Assembly: GCA_025736915.1 (NCBI GenBank)
Contig: CP107049.1
Location: 1,054,001 to 1,118,000, forward strand
DNA: 64,000 bases
Direction: 5' to 3'
From: Acinetobacter nosocomialis
GTDB taxonomy: Bacteria; Pseudomonadota; Gammaproteobacteria; Pseudomonadales; Moraxellaceae
A program made the translations under genes and the position numbers. Every line of letters begins with the position of its first letter. Position 1 is the stretch's first letter. Of the stretch, positions 37,428 through 46,155 are shown piece after piece. The notes under the pieces are model-generated. The model worked only from the letters and a program-made list of their open reading frames with translations, did not search any database and had not been told where the DNA came from.

Positions 37428-39836
37428 TTAAAGGCTGCTGACTTTTCTATCTGCATCTTCAGGGTCAACGGCTGTTGCCAAGTTAAAATGCTCAGGTGCA
37501 TTTCCGGGATGCAAAATCACAGGAACACTTTTTGATGCCGGAATCTTGGCATATTTATCGTGACTGCTTAAGGCCACTAAAGGATTGGTTTCCGGATAAT
37601 AAGCGGCCAAGCTGCCGCGCGGAATGTTATACGGCACAATACGGAAACTATGCACAATACGCTTCACGCCATCTGAGAACACACTTTCAATATCGACCCA
37701 CTGGTTGGCTTCAAAGCCCGCTTCATCAATATCGGCTTGATTCATAAACAACACACGGCGCTGACCAAACACCCCACGGTAACGGTCATCTAGACCATAT
37801 AGCGTCGTGTTGTATTGGTCATGAGAACGCGTGGTCATTAAGGTATATACCTTACTTTCGGTATATGCCGCAGCGTACTGATTTTCCTTATCGGCATAAA
37901 CCTCACTCAGCGGTGTAATCATAAACTGTGCTTTACCACTCTTTGTATTCCAGATGTGCTGATTGGCTGGATGCTCTAGGTGGAAACCGCCCGGTTTATA
38001 GACACGTAAATTAAAGTCATGGAACTCATCAAATACATCGGCAATTGAGTCACGAATACGATCATAGCTTTCAATGTACCATTTCCATTTAATCTGACTG
38101 TCAGGAAGTACCGCTTCAGCCATTCTTGCCACGATATCTGGTTCCGACAATATGTTTTTAGAAATTGGTGTATTGCGCCCTGCCGACAAGTGAACATTAC
38201 TCATTGAGTCTTCAACCGAAATTGCTTGTGGGCCATGAAGCTGCTCATCAATTTCGGTACGGCCTAAACATGGTAAAATAAGTGCGTTTTTACCACACAC
38301 CAAATGGCTACGATTTAACTTAGTGGCTACATGAACAGTTAAATCACATTTTCTAAGTGCTTCTTGGGTATATGGAGTATCAGGAGTTGCAACCGCAAAG
38401 TTTCCGCCCAAGCCAATGAAGACTTTGACCTCGCCCTCAGCCATAGCTTTAATGGTTTCGACCACACCATGCCCATTTTTTCTTGGTGATTTAATACCGA
38501 ACACACGGTCAATGCTATCGAGTAGTTTAGGGCTAGGCAGTTCATTAATACCCATGGTACGGTCGCCTTGCACGTTACTGTGCCCACGAACCGGACATAG
38601 CCCTGCACCCGGTCTGCCAATTTGCCCACGCGCTAACAATAAATTTGCCAGCATATGTACGTTAGCAGTTCCGTGACGGTGCTGGGTAATCCCCATACCC
38701 CAACAGAAAATTGAGCGCTCTGACTCTAAAAAGAGTTTAGAGAGTTTTTCCAAATGTTCAGGCGACAGACCTGAGTGCTTATAAATATCTGCCCACTCAG
38801 TTCTTTCCACCTCAGCAATCATTTCATCGAAACCAACGGTATTCACCGCAATAAAGTTTCGGTCAAAAACGCTTGGTTTACCTGAGGCAAGTGCTTTTTT
38901 ATCCCACTCATTTAAATGCTTTAACATCCCTAACATGAGTGCATAGTCACCACCAATTTTAGGTTGGAAATAATAACGACTAATTGGCGTACTGCCGTTG
39001 GTCATCATTTCAAGCGGTGCTTGCGGGTCTTGGAAACGCTCTAAGCCACGTTCTTTAATTGGGTTAATCGCAATAATGTTGCCGCCGCGTTTAGACACTT
39101 CACGCAAAGTACCTAACATACGCGGATGGTTGGTGCCAGGGTTATGCCCAAAACTAAAAATTGCATCGGCTATATCAAAGTCATCTAGGGTGACTGTGCC
39201 CTTTCCTAAACCAATCGAGTCGAGCAAGCCGACACTTGTGGTTTCATGACACATGTTCGAACAGTCTGGAAAGTTATTTGTACCGAAGCTTCGCACAAAC
39301 AATTGATATAAAAATGCGGCTTCGTTACTGGCACGGCCCGACGTATAAAATGCCGCTTGGTCAGGGTTGTCTAGTGCATGTAAATGTTGAGCGATGAGCT
39401 TAAATGCATCGTCCCACGAAATAGGCACATATTTATCGGTTGCAGCGTCATAACGAACTGGGTCGGTTAAGCGGCCTAGGTCTTCTAGGAAGAAGTCACT
39501 TTGTTCAGACAGCCAACTGACGGTATGACCTGCGAAGTATTCGGGAGTAACGGTTTTACTGGTCGCTTCAAAGGCAACCGCTTTAGCACCATTTTCACAG
39601 AAGTTAAATGCGTGAGCGTCTTTCTTTTCTGGCCATGCACAGCCGGGACAGTCAAAACCTGTCGGCTGGTTAATGTTGAGTAAGGTAATTGAGCCTTTGC
39701 CTAAAATATCTTGTCGCTTTAGGTTTCGAGCAACACTCAGCAGTGCGCCCCACCCGCCAGCAGGATGAGTATATGGCTCAATTCGCGCAAAACTATTATT
39801 TTCCTGTATGTGCTTTTGTTCTTCTGAATTATCCAC
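37428..39836 (-). CDS. FdhF/YdeP-family molybdopterin oxidoreductase
   Basis: An 802-aa bis-MGD oxidoreductase of the YdeP type. Near 57 it has only a CPGC pair (GFDCPGCAWPE) rather than the four-Cys [4Fe-4S] motif of true formate dehydrogenases. Cofactor-binding blocks include SNMCHETTS near 198, FGHNPGTNHPRM near 229 and RPGAGLCPVRGHSNVQGDR near 405-423. C-terminal molydop-binding domain from about 660. In E. coli YdeP relates to acid resistance; the substrate here is unknown. fdhD follows on the same strand and supports a formate-dehydrogenase-like maturation. Confidence 0.9.
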   Translation of the reverse strand: MDNSEEQKHIQENNSFARIEPYTHPAGGWGALLSVARNLKRQDILGKGSITLLNINQPTGFDCPGCAWPEKKDAHAFNFCENGAKAVAFEATSKTVTPEYFAGHTVSWLSEQSDFFLEDLGRLTDPVRYDAATDKYVPISWDDAFKLIAQHLHALDNPDQAAFYTSGRASNEAAFLYQLFVRSFGTNNFPDCSNMCHETTSVGLLDSIGLGKGTVTLDDFDIADAIFSFGHNPGTNHPRMLGTLREVSKRGGNIIAINPIKERGLERFQDPQAPLEMMTNGSTPISRYYFQPKIGGDYALMLGMLKHLNEWDKKALASGKPSVFDRNFIAVNTVGFDEMIAEVERTEWADIYKHSGLSPEHLEKLSKLFLESERSIFCWGMGITQHRHGTANVHMLANLLLARGQIGRPGAGLCPVRGHSNVQGDRTMGINELPSPKLLDSIDRVFGIKSPRKNGHGVVETIKAMAEGEVKVFIGLGGNFAVATPDTPYTQEALRKCDLTVHVATKLNRSHLVCGKNALILPCLGRTEIDEQLHGPQAISVEDSMSNVHLSAGRNTPISKNILSEPDIVARMAEAVLPDSQIKWKWYIESYDRIRDSIADVFDEFHDFNLRVYKPGGFHLEHPANQHIWNTKSGKAQFMITPLSEVYADKENQYAAAYTESKVYTLMTTRSHDQYNTTLYGLDDRYRGVFGQRRVLFMNQADIDEAGFEANQWVDIESVFSDGVKRIVHSFRIVPYNIPRGSLAAYYPETNPLVALSSHDKYAKIPASKSVPVILHPGNAPEHFNLATAVDPEDADRKVSSL

Positions 39837-40230
39837 TTTTTCATCCTCTTATCTTTTTTACACTCAACAGGCTCAGAGAAATCACAATTTAATTATGGTT
39901 TTATCAAAGCTACCCGCTGTTTACCTATGAGTAGAGTCTGCTTTTTATGTTATTGCTCATCTTTTAAAAGCCGGCTCAACCGCTCTTATAATATGTGCCA
40001 TATTATTTACAATTACAATCATTCAGCCCAAGCACATTATTTACATAAAAACATATAAAACAATGAGTTAAAAATTTAATAGCTGCAATTTTTACAGATA
40101 AAAACATTATTGGGTTTCATTTTTAACAGTTTGAAAGCGTTTTAAAATTGACACTTACATGTGTTTATCTATGGTTTTTTGGTATTAAGCAGTATAAAAC
40201 AATGAGAAACTTATCCTTATTAGAGCATTT
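39837..40230. other. Intergenic region between divergent ydeP-type gene and glycerate kinase gene
   Basis: A 394-base AT-rich gap with promoters for both flanking genes. One sigma70-like promoter towards glycerate kinase is described separately. No other element is apparent. Confidence 0.5.
40148..40175 (+). promoter_or_regulatory. Putative sigma70 promoter of the glycerate kinase gene
   Basis: TTGACA at 40148-40153 (perfect -35) and TATGGT at 40170-40175 are 16 bases apart. Transcription would begin near 40182, about 50 bases before the ATG. Confidence 0.5.
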
Positions 40231-41388
40231 ATGAAGGTTGTGATCGCCCCTGACTCATTTAAAGACAGCTTATCTGCTTTGAAGGTAGCGCAAGCCATTG
40301 CCAAAGGGTGGCAAGCGGTTTTTCCTCATGCAGAAACTGTTTTATGTCCAATGGCAGATGGTGGTGAAGGAACCATTGAAGCTGTTTTAGAAGTCTGCGG
40401 TGGTCAATGGCGTGAAAAAACCGTGGTTGGGCCATTAGGTCAGCCTATTCAAGCCAAATGGGGTTGGTTAGAAAAGCAAAAAATCGCCATCATTGAAATG
40501 GCTCAGGCGAGCGGCATACAGTTAGTCCCACCATCTGAGCGGGATGCTTGCCACAGCACAACGTTTGGCACAGGCCAGCTCATTTTGGATGCTTTAGATG
40601 CTGGTGCAAAAGACATTATTTTAACCGTAGGCGGTAGTGCAACTAATGATGGCGGCACAGGCTTACTCAGTGCTTTGGGTGCGGTTTTACTCGATGCTAA
40701 TAAAAATGTTTTATCCGCAGGTGGGCTTGCTCTAAGCAACTTATCAAACATTGATTTAACGCACTTTGACTCACGTATTGAGCACACACGGTTTTTACTG
40801 GCTGCCGATGTGACCAATCCACTCTGTGGCCCAAATGGCGCATCACATATTTTTGGCCCACAAAAAGGGGCTTCCCCTACTCAAGTAAAGTTACTTGACC
40901 AAGCTCTTGCCAATTTTGCCGATGTCTCGGCGCAACTTTTAGGTTTCGACAAACGAGATGAAGCAGGCTCAGGTGCTGCTGGTGGTTTGGGTTTTGCGGC
41001 CAAAAGTTATTTAAATGCAGACTTTAAAGCTGGTGTTAAAGTCGTGGCTGAACTGAATCAGCTTGAGCATAAAATCTCTAATGCAGATTGGGTGATGACG
41101 GGGGAAGGTAAATTTGACCAACAAACCTTAAGCGGTAAAACCGTTTTTGGGGTAAGCCAAATTGCCGAAGCCCATAATGTTCCCGTTATTGTGATTGCAG
41201 GCTCTTTAGGCGAAGGCTACCAAGCGCTTTATGAACATGGCGTTACGGCTGCTTTTTCACTCGCCAATGGTCCCATTACATTAGAACAGGCCTGTGAACA
41301 TGCAGCAGAACTCATTTATGAAAGAACCGTCGATATTGCGAGATTAATTCAATTTAGCCAAACCAGTTTAACGGATAACAAAGCTTAA
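40231..41388 (+). CDS. Glycerate kinase (GlxK/GarK type)
   Basis: Phosphorylates D-glycerate to a phosphoglycerate. The 385-aa class II-type glycerate kinase begins MKVVIAPDSFKDSLSA, has PMADGGEGT near 46, GGSATNDGGTG near 133 and TGEGKFDQQTLSGKT near 290, the usual family blocks and length. It overlaps the end of a convergent TetR gene by 4 bases. No glyoxylate-pathway neighbour is present to show its pathway. Confidence 0.94.
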   Translation: MKVVIAPDSFKDSLSALKVAQAIAKGWQAVFPHAETVLCPMADGGEGTIEAVLEVCGGQWREKTVVGPLGQPIQAKWGWLEKQKIAIIEMAQASGIQLVPPSERDACHSTTFGTGQLILDALDAGAKDIILTVGGSATNDGGTGLLSALGAVLLDANKNVLSAGGLALSNLSNIDLTHFDSRIEHTRFLLAADVTNPLCGPNGASHIFGPQKGASPTQVKLLDQALANFADVSAQLLGFDKRDEAGSGAAGGLGFAAKSYLNADFKAGVKVVAELNQLEHKISNADWVMTGEGKFDQQTLSGKTVFGVSQIAEAHNVPVIVIAGSLGEGYQALYEHGVTAAFSLANGPITLEQACEHAAELIYERTVDIARLIQFSQTSLTDNKA

Positions 41389-41951
41389 TCGGCTAATTTT
41401 AAAAGGCTCTCTTTACAGCTTTCTAATATTTCATCACTAAGGTTTGATTGGTCTGGGCATGCGCGAGACAAGGCAATTGCCCCTACAGATTGGGCAAGAA
41501 TATTAATGGCTTGCTTTCTCAACTCTAGTGTTTCCAAAGAAACTTGTTTGGCTCGTTCGTTCATAATGAACTGAATAAGTTGCTCAATGCCCTCTTCAAA
41601 TTCGACTTTTACTTCGTCTGGCTGTCTTGCGGCATCACAAGATAGCGCTGTTAAAGTACAGCCCAAATCTCGATTATCTCGATGAGTGCGGGATACATAA
41701 AGCTGAATAAATTGAATTAAGTTTAAACCTTCTATTCTTTTTAAAACCTGCTCAAGTCCATGTTTAACAGTAATTGAGACAAGGTCTGTTTTCGAAGTGA
41801 AATGTTTATAAAAGCCACCGTGGGTAAAACCTGCGCTAGACATTAACTCGGCAATGCCGACCCCATCGTAGCCTTTGCTACGAAACAGTTGAGTCGCCTT
41901 TTCAACAATTTTATCTCGGTTTTCTTTTACCTGAGTTTTACTGACTTTCAT
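41385..41951 (-). CDS. TetR-family regulator, divergent from SDR and nitroreductase
   Basis: A 188-aa repressor-type protein. The N-terminal HTH is clear (GIAELMSSAGFTHGGFYKHF near 34-53), followed by a ligand-binding domain. The ATG at 41951 removes a 12-residue extension of the open frame and gives the usual TetR length. It is divergent from an SDR gene, with two similar dyad elements in the shared 123-base promoter region; it therefore probably represses itself and the SDR-nitroreductase pair. Its end overlaps the convergent glycerate kinase gene by 4 bases. Confidence 0.92.
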   Translation of the reverse strand: MKVSKTQVKENRDKIVEKATQLFRSKGYDGVGIAELMSSAGFTHGGFYKHFTSKTDLVSITVKHGLEQVLKRIEGLNLIQFIQLYVSRTHRDNRDLGCTLTALSCDAARQPDEVKVEFEEGIEQLIQFIMNERAKQVSLETLELRKQAINILAQSVGAIALSRACPDQSNLSDEILESCKESLLKLAD

Positions 41952-41998
41952 GTTGGCGCACCCATTTTTATTCACCCTACTGGTCATAATTATACATT

Positions 41999-42047
41999 GA
42001 TTATGATTGACATCAAAAATTAGTTATTTTAGATTATGATCATCATC
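41999..42047. promoter_or_regulatory. Paired operator candidate between the TetR and SDR genes
   Basis: GATTATGATCATCATC at 42032-42047 is a 16-bp palindrome with one mismatched pair. A second copy, GATTATGATTGACATC at 41999-42014, shares the left half exactly and lies 33 bp away (about three helical turns). This is the expected position and size for TetR-family operators. Seen directly; binding inferred. Confidence 0.5.
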
Positions 42048-42074
42048 TAAAAAATTAAAGCGTGGAGACATCAC

Positions 42075-42857
42075 ATGTCAGCTCAATCAAAAGTACTTAT
42101 TACAGGGGCTTCGTCAGGGATTGGTTCTGTCTATGCAGACCGATTTGCGCAACGTGGTCATAACTTAATTCTGGTTGCACGAGACACAACTCGTTTAGAT
42201 AAAATCTCAAAAGATCTTCAAGAAAAATACGGGGTACAAGTCGAGTTCATTCAAGCCGATCTATCAAAGGATCAAGACATTAGTAAGATTGAAGATGTAC
42301 TCAAAAACGATGCTGATATTGAAATTTTGGTAAATAACGCTGGGATTGCACTAAACGGAAACTTTTTAATTCAAGATCGTAATGAGATTGAAAAACTTCT
42401 GACTTTAAATATGACTGCGGTGGTTCGATTATCTCATGCAGTTTCCGAGCAACTTGTGCGTAAAGGTAAAGGTGCCATTATTAATTTAGGCTCTGTGCTT
42501 GGCTTAGCGCCTGAATTTGGTTCTACCATTTATGGTGCAAGTAAATCCTTCATCCAATTTTTTAGCCAAGGTTTACATTTAGAGTTAAAAGATCATGGCG
42601 TGTATGTGCAAGCGGTATTGCCTTCTGCCACTAAAACCGAAATTTGGGAACGTTCAGGTATGGATTTAAGCCAAGTTCCGCCATTAATGGATGTCAATGA
42701 TTTGGTCGATGCTGCTCTGATTGGTTTTGATCGCAAAGAAACGATTACAATTCCTGTGCTGAAAGACGAAAATCAATGGAATAATTTTGAAAAATCACGT
42801 ATCACTTTACTACCAAACTTTTCTTCGGCTGAAGTAGCTCAACGTTATAAAAACTAA
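42075..42857 (+). CDS. Short-chain dehydrogenase/reductase
   Basis: A 260-aa NAD(P)-dependent oxidoreductase of the classical SDR type. It has TGASSGIG near 11-18, NNAG near 87-90, catalytic Ser in NLGSVLG near 137 and YGASK near 153 with catalytic Tyr and Lys. The substrate is unknown. It is divergent from a TetR gene and is followed 37 bases later by a nitroreductase gene, forming a likely regulated pair. Confidence 0.93.
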   Translation: MSAQSKVLITGASSGIGSVYADRFAQRGHNLILVARDTTRLDKISKDLQEKYGVQVEFIQADLSKDQDISKIEDVLKNDADIEILVNNAGIALNGNFLIQDRNEIEKLLTLNMTAVVRLSHAVSEQLVRKGKGAIINLGSVLGLAPEFGSTIYGASKSFIQFFSQGLHLELKDHGVYVQAVLPSATKTEIWERSGMDLSQVPPLMDVNDLVDAALIGFDRKETITIPVLKDENQWNNFEKSRITLLPNFSSAEVAQRYKN

Positions 42858-42894
42858 CAAGTACCGCTACCCAACTCTTAAGTAGGAAAAACTT

Positions 42895-43500
42895 ATGAAT
42901 GTTATTGATGCTCTCCGTAAGCGCCGTGCAATTAAACGCTTCGACCCTTCTTTTGAATTATCTGAAGATAACAAGAAAGAGTTATTACAAGAAGTTTTAG
43001 CAAATGCACCAAGTGCTTTTAACTTGCAACATTGGCGTCCAGTGATTATTGAAGACACTGAGTTAAGACAAAAAATTCGTGCCATTGCTTGGGACCAACC
43101 ACAAGTTACAGAAGCATCTTTACTGATTGTGTTATGTGCAAAAGTAAATACATGGGAAGCCGATGCTAAACGTGTATGGGATGGCGCGACTCCAGAAGTG
43201 CAAAATATTATGGTAGGTGCGATTGACCAGTATTACCGTGACCGTCCACAAACCCAACGTGACGAAGTGATGCGTAGTGCGGGCATTTTTGCTCAAACCC
43301 TCATGTTACTTGCTCAAGAACATGGTTTAGATAGCTGCCCTATGGACGGTTTTGACTTTGACGCAATGGCGAAGCTTGTTAACTTGCCTGAAGACCATGT
43401 GGTATGTTTAATGATAGCAGTTGGTAAGTCGGCTTCTGAACCTTACCCACGTGTGGGTAAACTTCCTTACGACGATGTGATTATTCAAAATACATTCTAA
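42895..43500 (+). CDS. Nitroreductase-family flavoprotein
   Basis: A 201-aa FMN enzyme of the nitroreductase family. The N-terminal LRKRRAIKRFDPS carries the FMN-phosphate arginines, APSAFNLQHWRPVII near 38-52 is the second flavin block, and the C-terminus has MIAVGKSASEPYPR near 178. The likely role is NAD(P)H-dependent reduction of quinones or nitro compounds. It is second in a pair with the SDR gene under a TetR regulator. AGTAGGA lies upstream of the ATG. Confidence 0.92.
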   Translation: MNVIDALRKRRAIKRFDPSFELSEDNKKELLQEVLANAPSAFNLQHWRPVIIEDTELRQKIRAIAWDQPQVTEASLLIVLCAKVNTWEADAKRVWDGATPEVQNIMVGAIDQYYRDRPQTQRDEVMRSAGIFAQTLMLLAQEHGLDSCPMDGFDFDAMAKLVNLPEDHVVCLMIAVGKSASEPYPRVGKLPYDDVIIQNTF

Positions 43501-43600
43501 GTCGTTATTCAAATTTTAGGCTTTCATCCTATTTGTTCTTTTTATTATAAATAGCTGGAAGCCTTTAATTTGGTATTTATTATAAAGTGGTCTTTAGTTT

Positions 43601-44155
43601 CTATTTAAACTGCTTTAAAAAGCGCATTAATAATCTCTCATTTTCATCGGCCTGTTCTGATATTAAAAGCTGAAGAATTGCGCCATCAATCATATATAAA
43701 AACAGTCTGGCATCAGTAAAAGAAACATCAGCTTTGAGTAATCGAAGTTGGCTATAAATTTCATTGGTCAGCCATGTTCTGTACCTCACCGCGGTTTGAT
43801 AGGCATTTGGATAACTATTTTTAGTTTCAAAAATGGCCTTAAATAATAAGTAATACTGCCCTTCTAAGTTGGTATGTAATTCATAAAGATTCGTAAGTTT
43901 ATCGATTGTGCTTGTGTCATGGTCGTACTCCACCATTACAACCACTTGGTCTTGCAGCCGTTCTTTTTGCACAATTAGACAGATATCAATGAAGCGTTCT
44001 TTTGAGTGAAAATAATTATAAAACGTCATTTTATTCACTTCGGTTTCTCTCACAATTTTGTCGACACCGACCATGTGAAAGCCGCCGTAGTGGAATAAAT
44101 CGATCCCTTTTTTGATAACCTCAAAAGCACGTGTTGGGAGAATTAAATTTGGCAT
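43601..44155 (-). CDS. TetR-family regulator
   Basis: A 184-aa TetR/AcrR-type protein with the HTH in VDKIVRETEVNKMTFYNYFHSKERF near 28-52 and a mostly helical ligand domain. It is not divergent from an obvious target: the upstream side is the 0.7-kb non-coding/accessory stretch, and the downstream side converges with the nitroreductase gene. Ligand and targets are unknown. Confidence 0.9.
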   Translation of the reverse strand: MPNLILPTRAFEVIKKGIDLFHYGGFHMVGVDKIVRETEVNKMTFYNYFHSKERFIDICLIVQKERLQDQVVVMVEYDHDTSTIDKLTNLYELHTNLEGQYYLLFKAIFETKNSYPNAYQTAVRYRTWLTNEIYSQLRLLKADVSFTDARLFLYMIDGAILQLLISEQADENERLLMRFLKQFK

Positions 44156-44404
44156 AGTTTTACCGTTATAAATTAAATTTTTGTTGTATATAAATGAGAT
44201 ATAAAAGCCTTTTACTTTTTAAAAGCTGAAAAAAAGGCGTAGCAAAGCCTATAAAGACTGTGCTTGGCACATCTCAAGTTTTATTGTTGCTGCAAGTTTT
44301 TAGTCGTGACGATTTAAAGCCTCATCAGCCGCATGGCGATCAAACCCGTTAAAAACTAAGTTGTGTTGTTATAGCGTTTGGCAAAGGCTGCCAAGAAATA
44401 ATGG

Positions 44405-44716
44405 ATGTGCAAAGCCAACTCCTTTTTATTGGGAGTTCTGCCAGACATTTATAGAATTATGGTGGCAGAACGAGAAAGGGTTCGCAGACTAGTAATAACT
44501 CAAACTAGCACACCCGTAGGTGTCCCTCTCCCGTCCTACCGCTACGGGAAAGGGACGAGTAGCTACCACACAAGAGTATTCCTCAGAAGGAATGGCTCTG
44601 ATGCGGGAGTTATTATGCGGTCTGCGACGACCGACTGGCAATGTGGCCAGCAGGCAAAGAATAGTGCCCAACCCTTTTGCAGTCAAGCACACAAAATGAC
44701 ATTTGTTTTAATTTAG
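44405..44716 (+). CDS. Ash-like short ORF overlapping a structured element (doubtful coding)
   Basis: The frame from ATG 44405 encodes 103 residues containing TSTPVGVPLPSYRYGKGTSS, then YHTRVFLRRNGSDAG and IMRSATTDWQCGQ. From memory this pattern resembles the Ash/Icd-like small ORFs of P4-type satellites and phage relatives, which commonly overlap antisense RNAs. Base composition is richer in GC than its neighbours. No integrase or other phage gene is present, so it is an isolated remnant or a misread of a structured RNA. I consider protein expression uncertain. Confidence 0.3.
   Translation: MCKANSFLLGVLPDIYRIMVAERERVRRLVITQTSTPVGVPLPSYRYGKGTSSYHTRVFLRRNGSDAGVIMRSATTDWQCGQQAKNSAQPFCSQAHKMTFVLI
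44482..44627. ncRNA. Candidate structured RNA, possibly C4/P4-CI-like antisense RNA
   Basis: Two distant arms, 44482-44500 and 44608-44627, are complementary as 8 + 8 bp around a short internal loop (TCGCAGAC with GTCTGCGA, TAATAACT with AGTTATTA). They enclose a 13-bp hairpin with one mismatch (44522-44534 with 44544-44556) and a 6-bp hairpin (44578-44593). Further hairpins lie outside it: 44436-44443 with 44463-44470, and 44635-44650. Such dense pairing is absent elsewhere in the window. Assignment to the C4 family is a guess from the pairing and the Ash-like ORF. Confidence 0.45.
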
Positions 44717-44783
44717 ATCATTAAAAAGTAAGGATAAATAATGGGTGATTAATTGTTAAATGGGGGTTTATAAAGGGGAAATA

Positions 44784-44807
44784 AAAACAGCCGTGGAAGG
44801 CTGTTTT
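44784..44807 (+). terminator. Terminator downstream of the structured element
   Basis: AAAACAGCC and GGCTGTTTT form a perfect 9-bp stem with a 6-base loop, followed by T-rich sequence on the plus strand. It could end a transcript of the structured element. Confidence 0.65.
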
Positions 44808-44872
44808 ATTCAGCTGTAAAGATTGCATACAAGGTGTATTATGTTGATTTTAAATAATCTAAATTATTCAAT

Positions 44873-45379
44873 ATGAAAAAATTAGATGTCCAAATAAGTA
44901 AGATAACAGAAGTAAAAAATCCTATTTACTATGGAGATGATCTCTTACACTTGTATATTCATACTGAACAAGCAAGCTATATTCAGTTTTTTTGCTTGGA
45001 TTTGTTTCACTACATAGACAATATTAATGAATTACTTGCATGTATTCTTAATCAAGAAACAAGGGGAAACTATTCATTTAGAGAATGGATTGTTAATACA
45101 GAGTTTAAAGAAATATCTATCCAAGAATTAGTAATACAAACTAATGGTCTAATAAATCAATTAGATATGATTTTAAAGGAATCTCCAGAGAACTTAGGTG
45201 CCAAATTCTTGAAAGAATACTTATGTACTTTAAATTTTGAAAATACTACAAATAGTTATGAAATCTTAGGTTGCTCTAAAATTGTCCCTAATAGTCCTGA
45301 TGAAGGTGGCCCAAATTATCAGTTTTTTTGGGAAAATAAGGGAAAATTATATTTTTTGCATATTCATTTAGAATCATAA
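44873..45379 (+). CDS. Unrecognised 168-aa cytosolic protein
   Basis: I do not recognise this protein. It has no signal peptide or membrane helix; the N-terminal half is mixed with aromatic residues, a helical segment lies near 70-115, and it ends with a GGPNYQFFWENKGKLYFLHIHL strand pair. Its very low GC content, isolated position at the edge of the accessory region and acidic character resemble orphan immunity proteins of polymorphic toxin loci, but that is only an analogy. Confidence 0.7.
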   Translation: MKKLDVQISKITEVKNPIYYGDDLLHLYIHTEQASYIQFFCLDLFHYIDNINELLACILNQETRGNYSFREWIVNTEFKEISIQELVIQTNGLINQLDMILKESPENLGAKFLKEYLCTLNFENTTNSYEILGCSKIVPNSPDEGGPNYQFFWENKGKLYFLHIHLES

Positions 45380-45576
45380 ATTCTTCTATTTAATACAATG
45401 GGCATTATCTGAATTATAAAAATAAAAAAGTGCTCCGCCCTTCTTTCTAGCTTTCACAAAAGAGATTTTTATTAGATACAACCCAATTTAACGTACAGGT
45501 AAAAAATTTTACTTGAGCTTAGAGTAAGCTCCAACCTTAGAATCATTATGATATTTAGTAACAAAGGTACTATTTG

Positions 45577-46059
45577 ATGAAAATAATCTTACTTGTGTTG
45601 ATTAGTCTACTTATAGCACTCACAGCTATTTATTGTTTTAATAAAAAAGAATCTGATATATCTCCAACAGAATTTGTTCTCAATTGGGGAGAAAGAATGA
45701 AAAACTCACCGAATGGTGGACCAGGTAGAAATTGCTTCCCTACTGCTTACTCCTCAGTTCGTTATCCTGAATTAAAAGAAGAATTATTAGAAGCTAAAAA
45801 ACTTAATATGTTTCATCCCGATCAATCAGGAAATGGACTTTTAGAGATCCCTTTAAAAAACTGTTTTAGTGAAGCAAAGCTTGTTGAATTAAAATTTGAT
45901 AAATCTAGAAATATGGCTTGGGCTGTATATCGCTGTGAGAAAGATGGAATGGGGCTAGAAGTAAAATTATCTAGTTATGAGGAATGGTGCAGCTATACCA
46001 CATATCTAAAAAAATGGAATTTTCCTATAGGAAAATATACTCCTATTTCTATGCCTTAG
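45577..46059 (+). CDS. Unrecognised membrane-anchored or exported 160-aa protein
   Basis: The first 20 residues form a hydrophobic anchor or uncleaved signal (MKIILLVLISLLIALTAIYC). The rest is a soluble domain with four scattered cysteines (FPTAY after NC, KNCFSEA, YRCEKDG, EEWCSYT), which suggests a disulfide-bonded periplasmic domain. The ATG at 45577 is preferred to the TTG one codon upstream. Function unknown. It lies in the accessory region, 198 bases after another orphan gene. Confidence 0.7.
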   Translation: MKIILLVLISLLIALTAIYCFNKKESDISPTEFVLNWGERMKNSPNGGPGRNCFPTAYSSVRYPELKEELLEAKKLNMFHPDQSGNGLLEIPLKNCFSEAKLVELKFDKSRNMAWAVYRCEKDGMGLEVKLSSYEEWCSYTTYLKKWNFPIGKYTPISMP

Positions 46060-46094
46060 ACTTTTCCTTTTATTTAAATAAAAAAATTATAAAC

Positions 46095-46155
46095 AAAAAA
46101 GCCCCTGTTCTACAGAGGCTTTTTCAATTCAACAACTTATTATTTATAAAACCAA
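46095..46155 (-). repeat. About 60-bp direct repeat, left copy
   Basis: The sequence runs from the terminator through the last codons of the gene ending at 46140. It matches 49538-49602, the 3' end and terminator of the Pls/PosA gene, with only a few one-base differences. The two copies bracket the 46156-49537 accessory segment in the same orientation. Confidence 0.8.
46096..46126. terminator. Terminator, left copy of the duplicated element
   Basis: AAAAAGCC and GGCTTTTT pair, continued by CTG/CAG across one C-A mismatch. It lies between convergent genes ending at 46059 and 46140 and is nearly identical to the terminator of the Pls/PosA synthetase gene at 49538-49569. Confidence 0.75.

Larger units (their letters stand above)
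44156..44872. other. 717-base gap holding a structured element and little else
   Basis: Between the TetR gene and the first accessory gene. It contains a GC-richer segment at about 44405-44716 (separate entries) and a terminator hairpin at 44784. The remaining sequence is AT-rich, with nothing I can identify. Confidence 0.5.

Noticed and set aside
38339..38629. Extra frames within the molybdopterin oxidoreductase gene
   Set aside because: They are out-of-frame shadows of the real reading frame.
44489..44692. A 67-residue frame on the minus strand of the structured element
   Set aside because: It has no ribosome site, and the block is better explained by base-pairing and the Ash-like frame.
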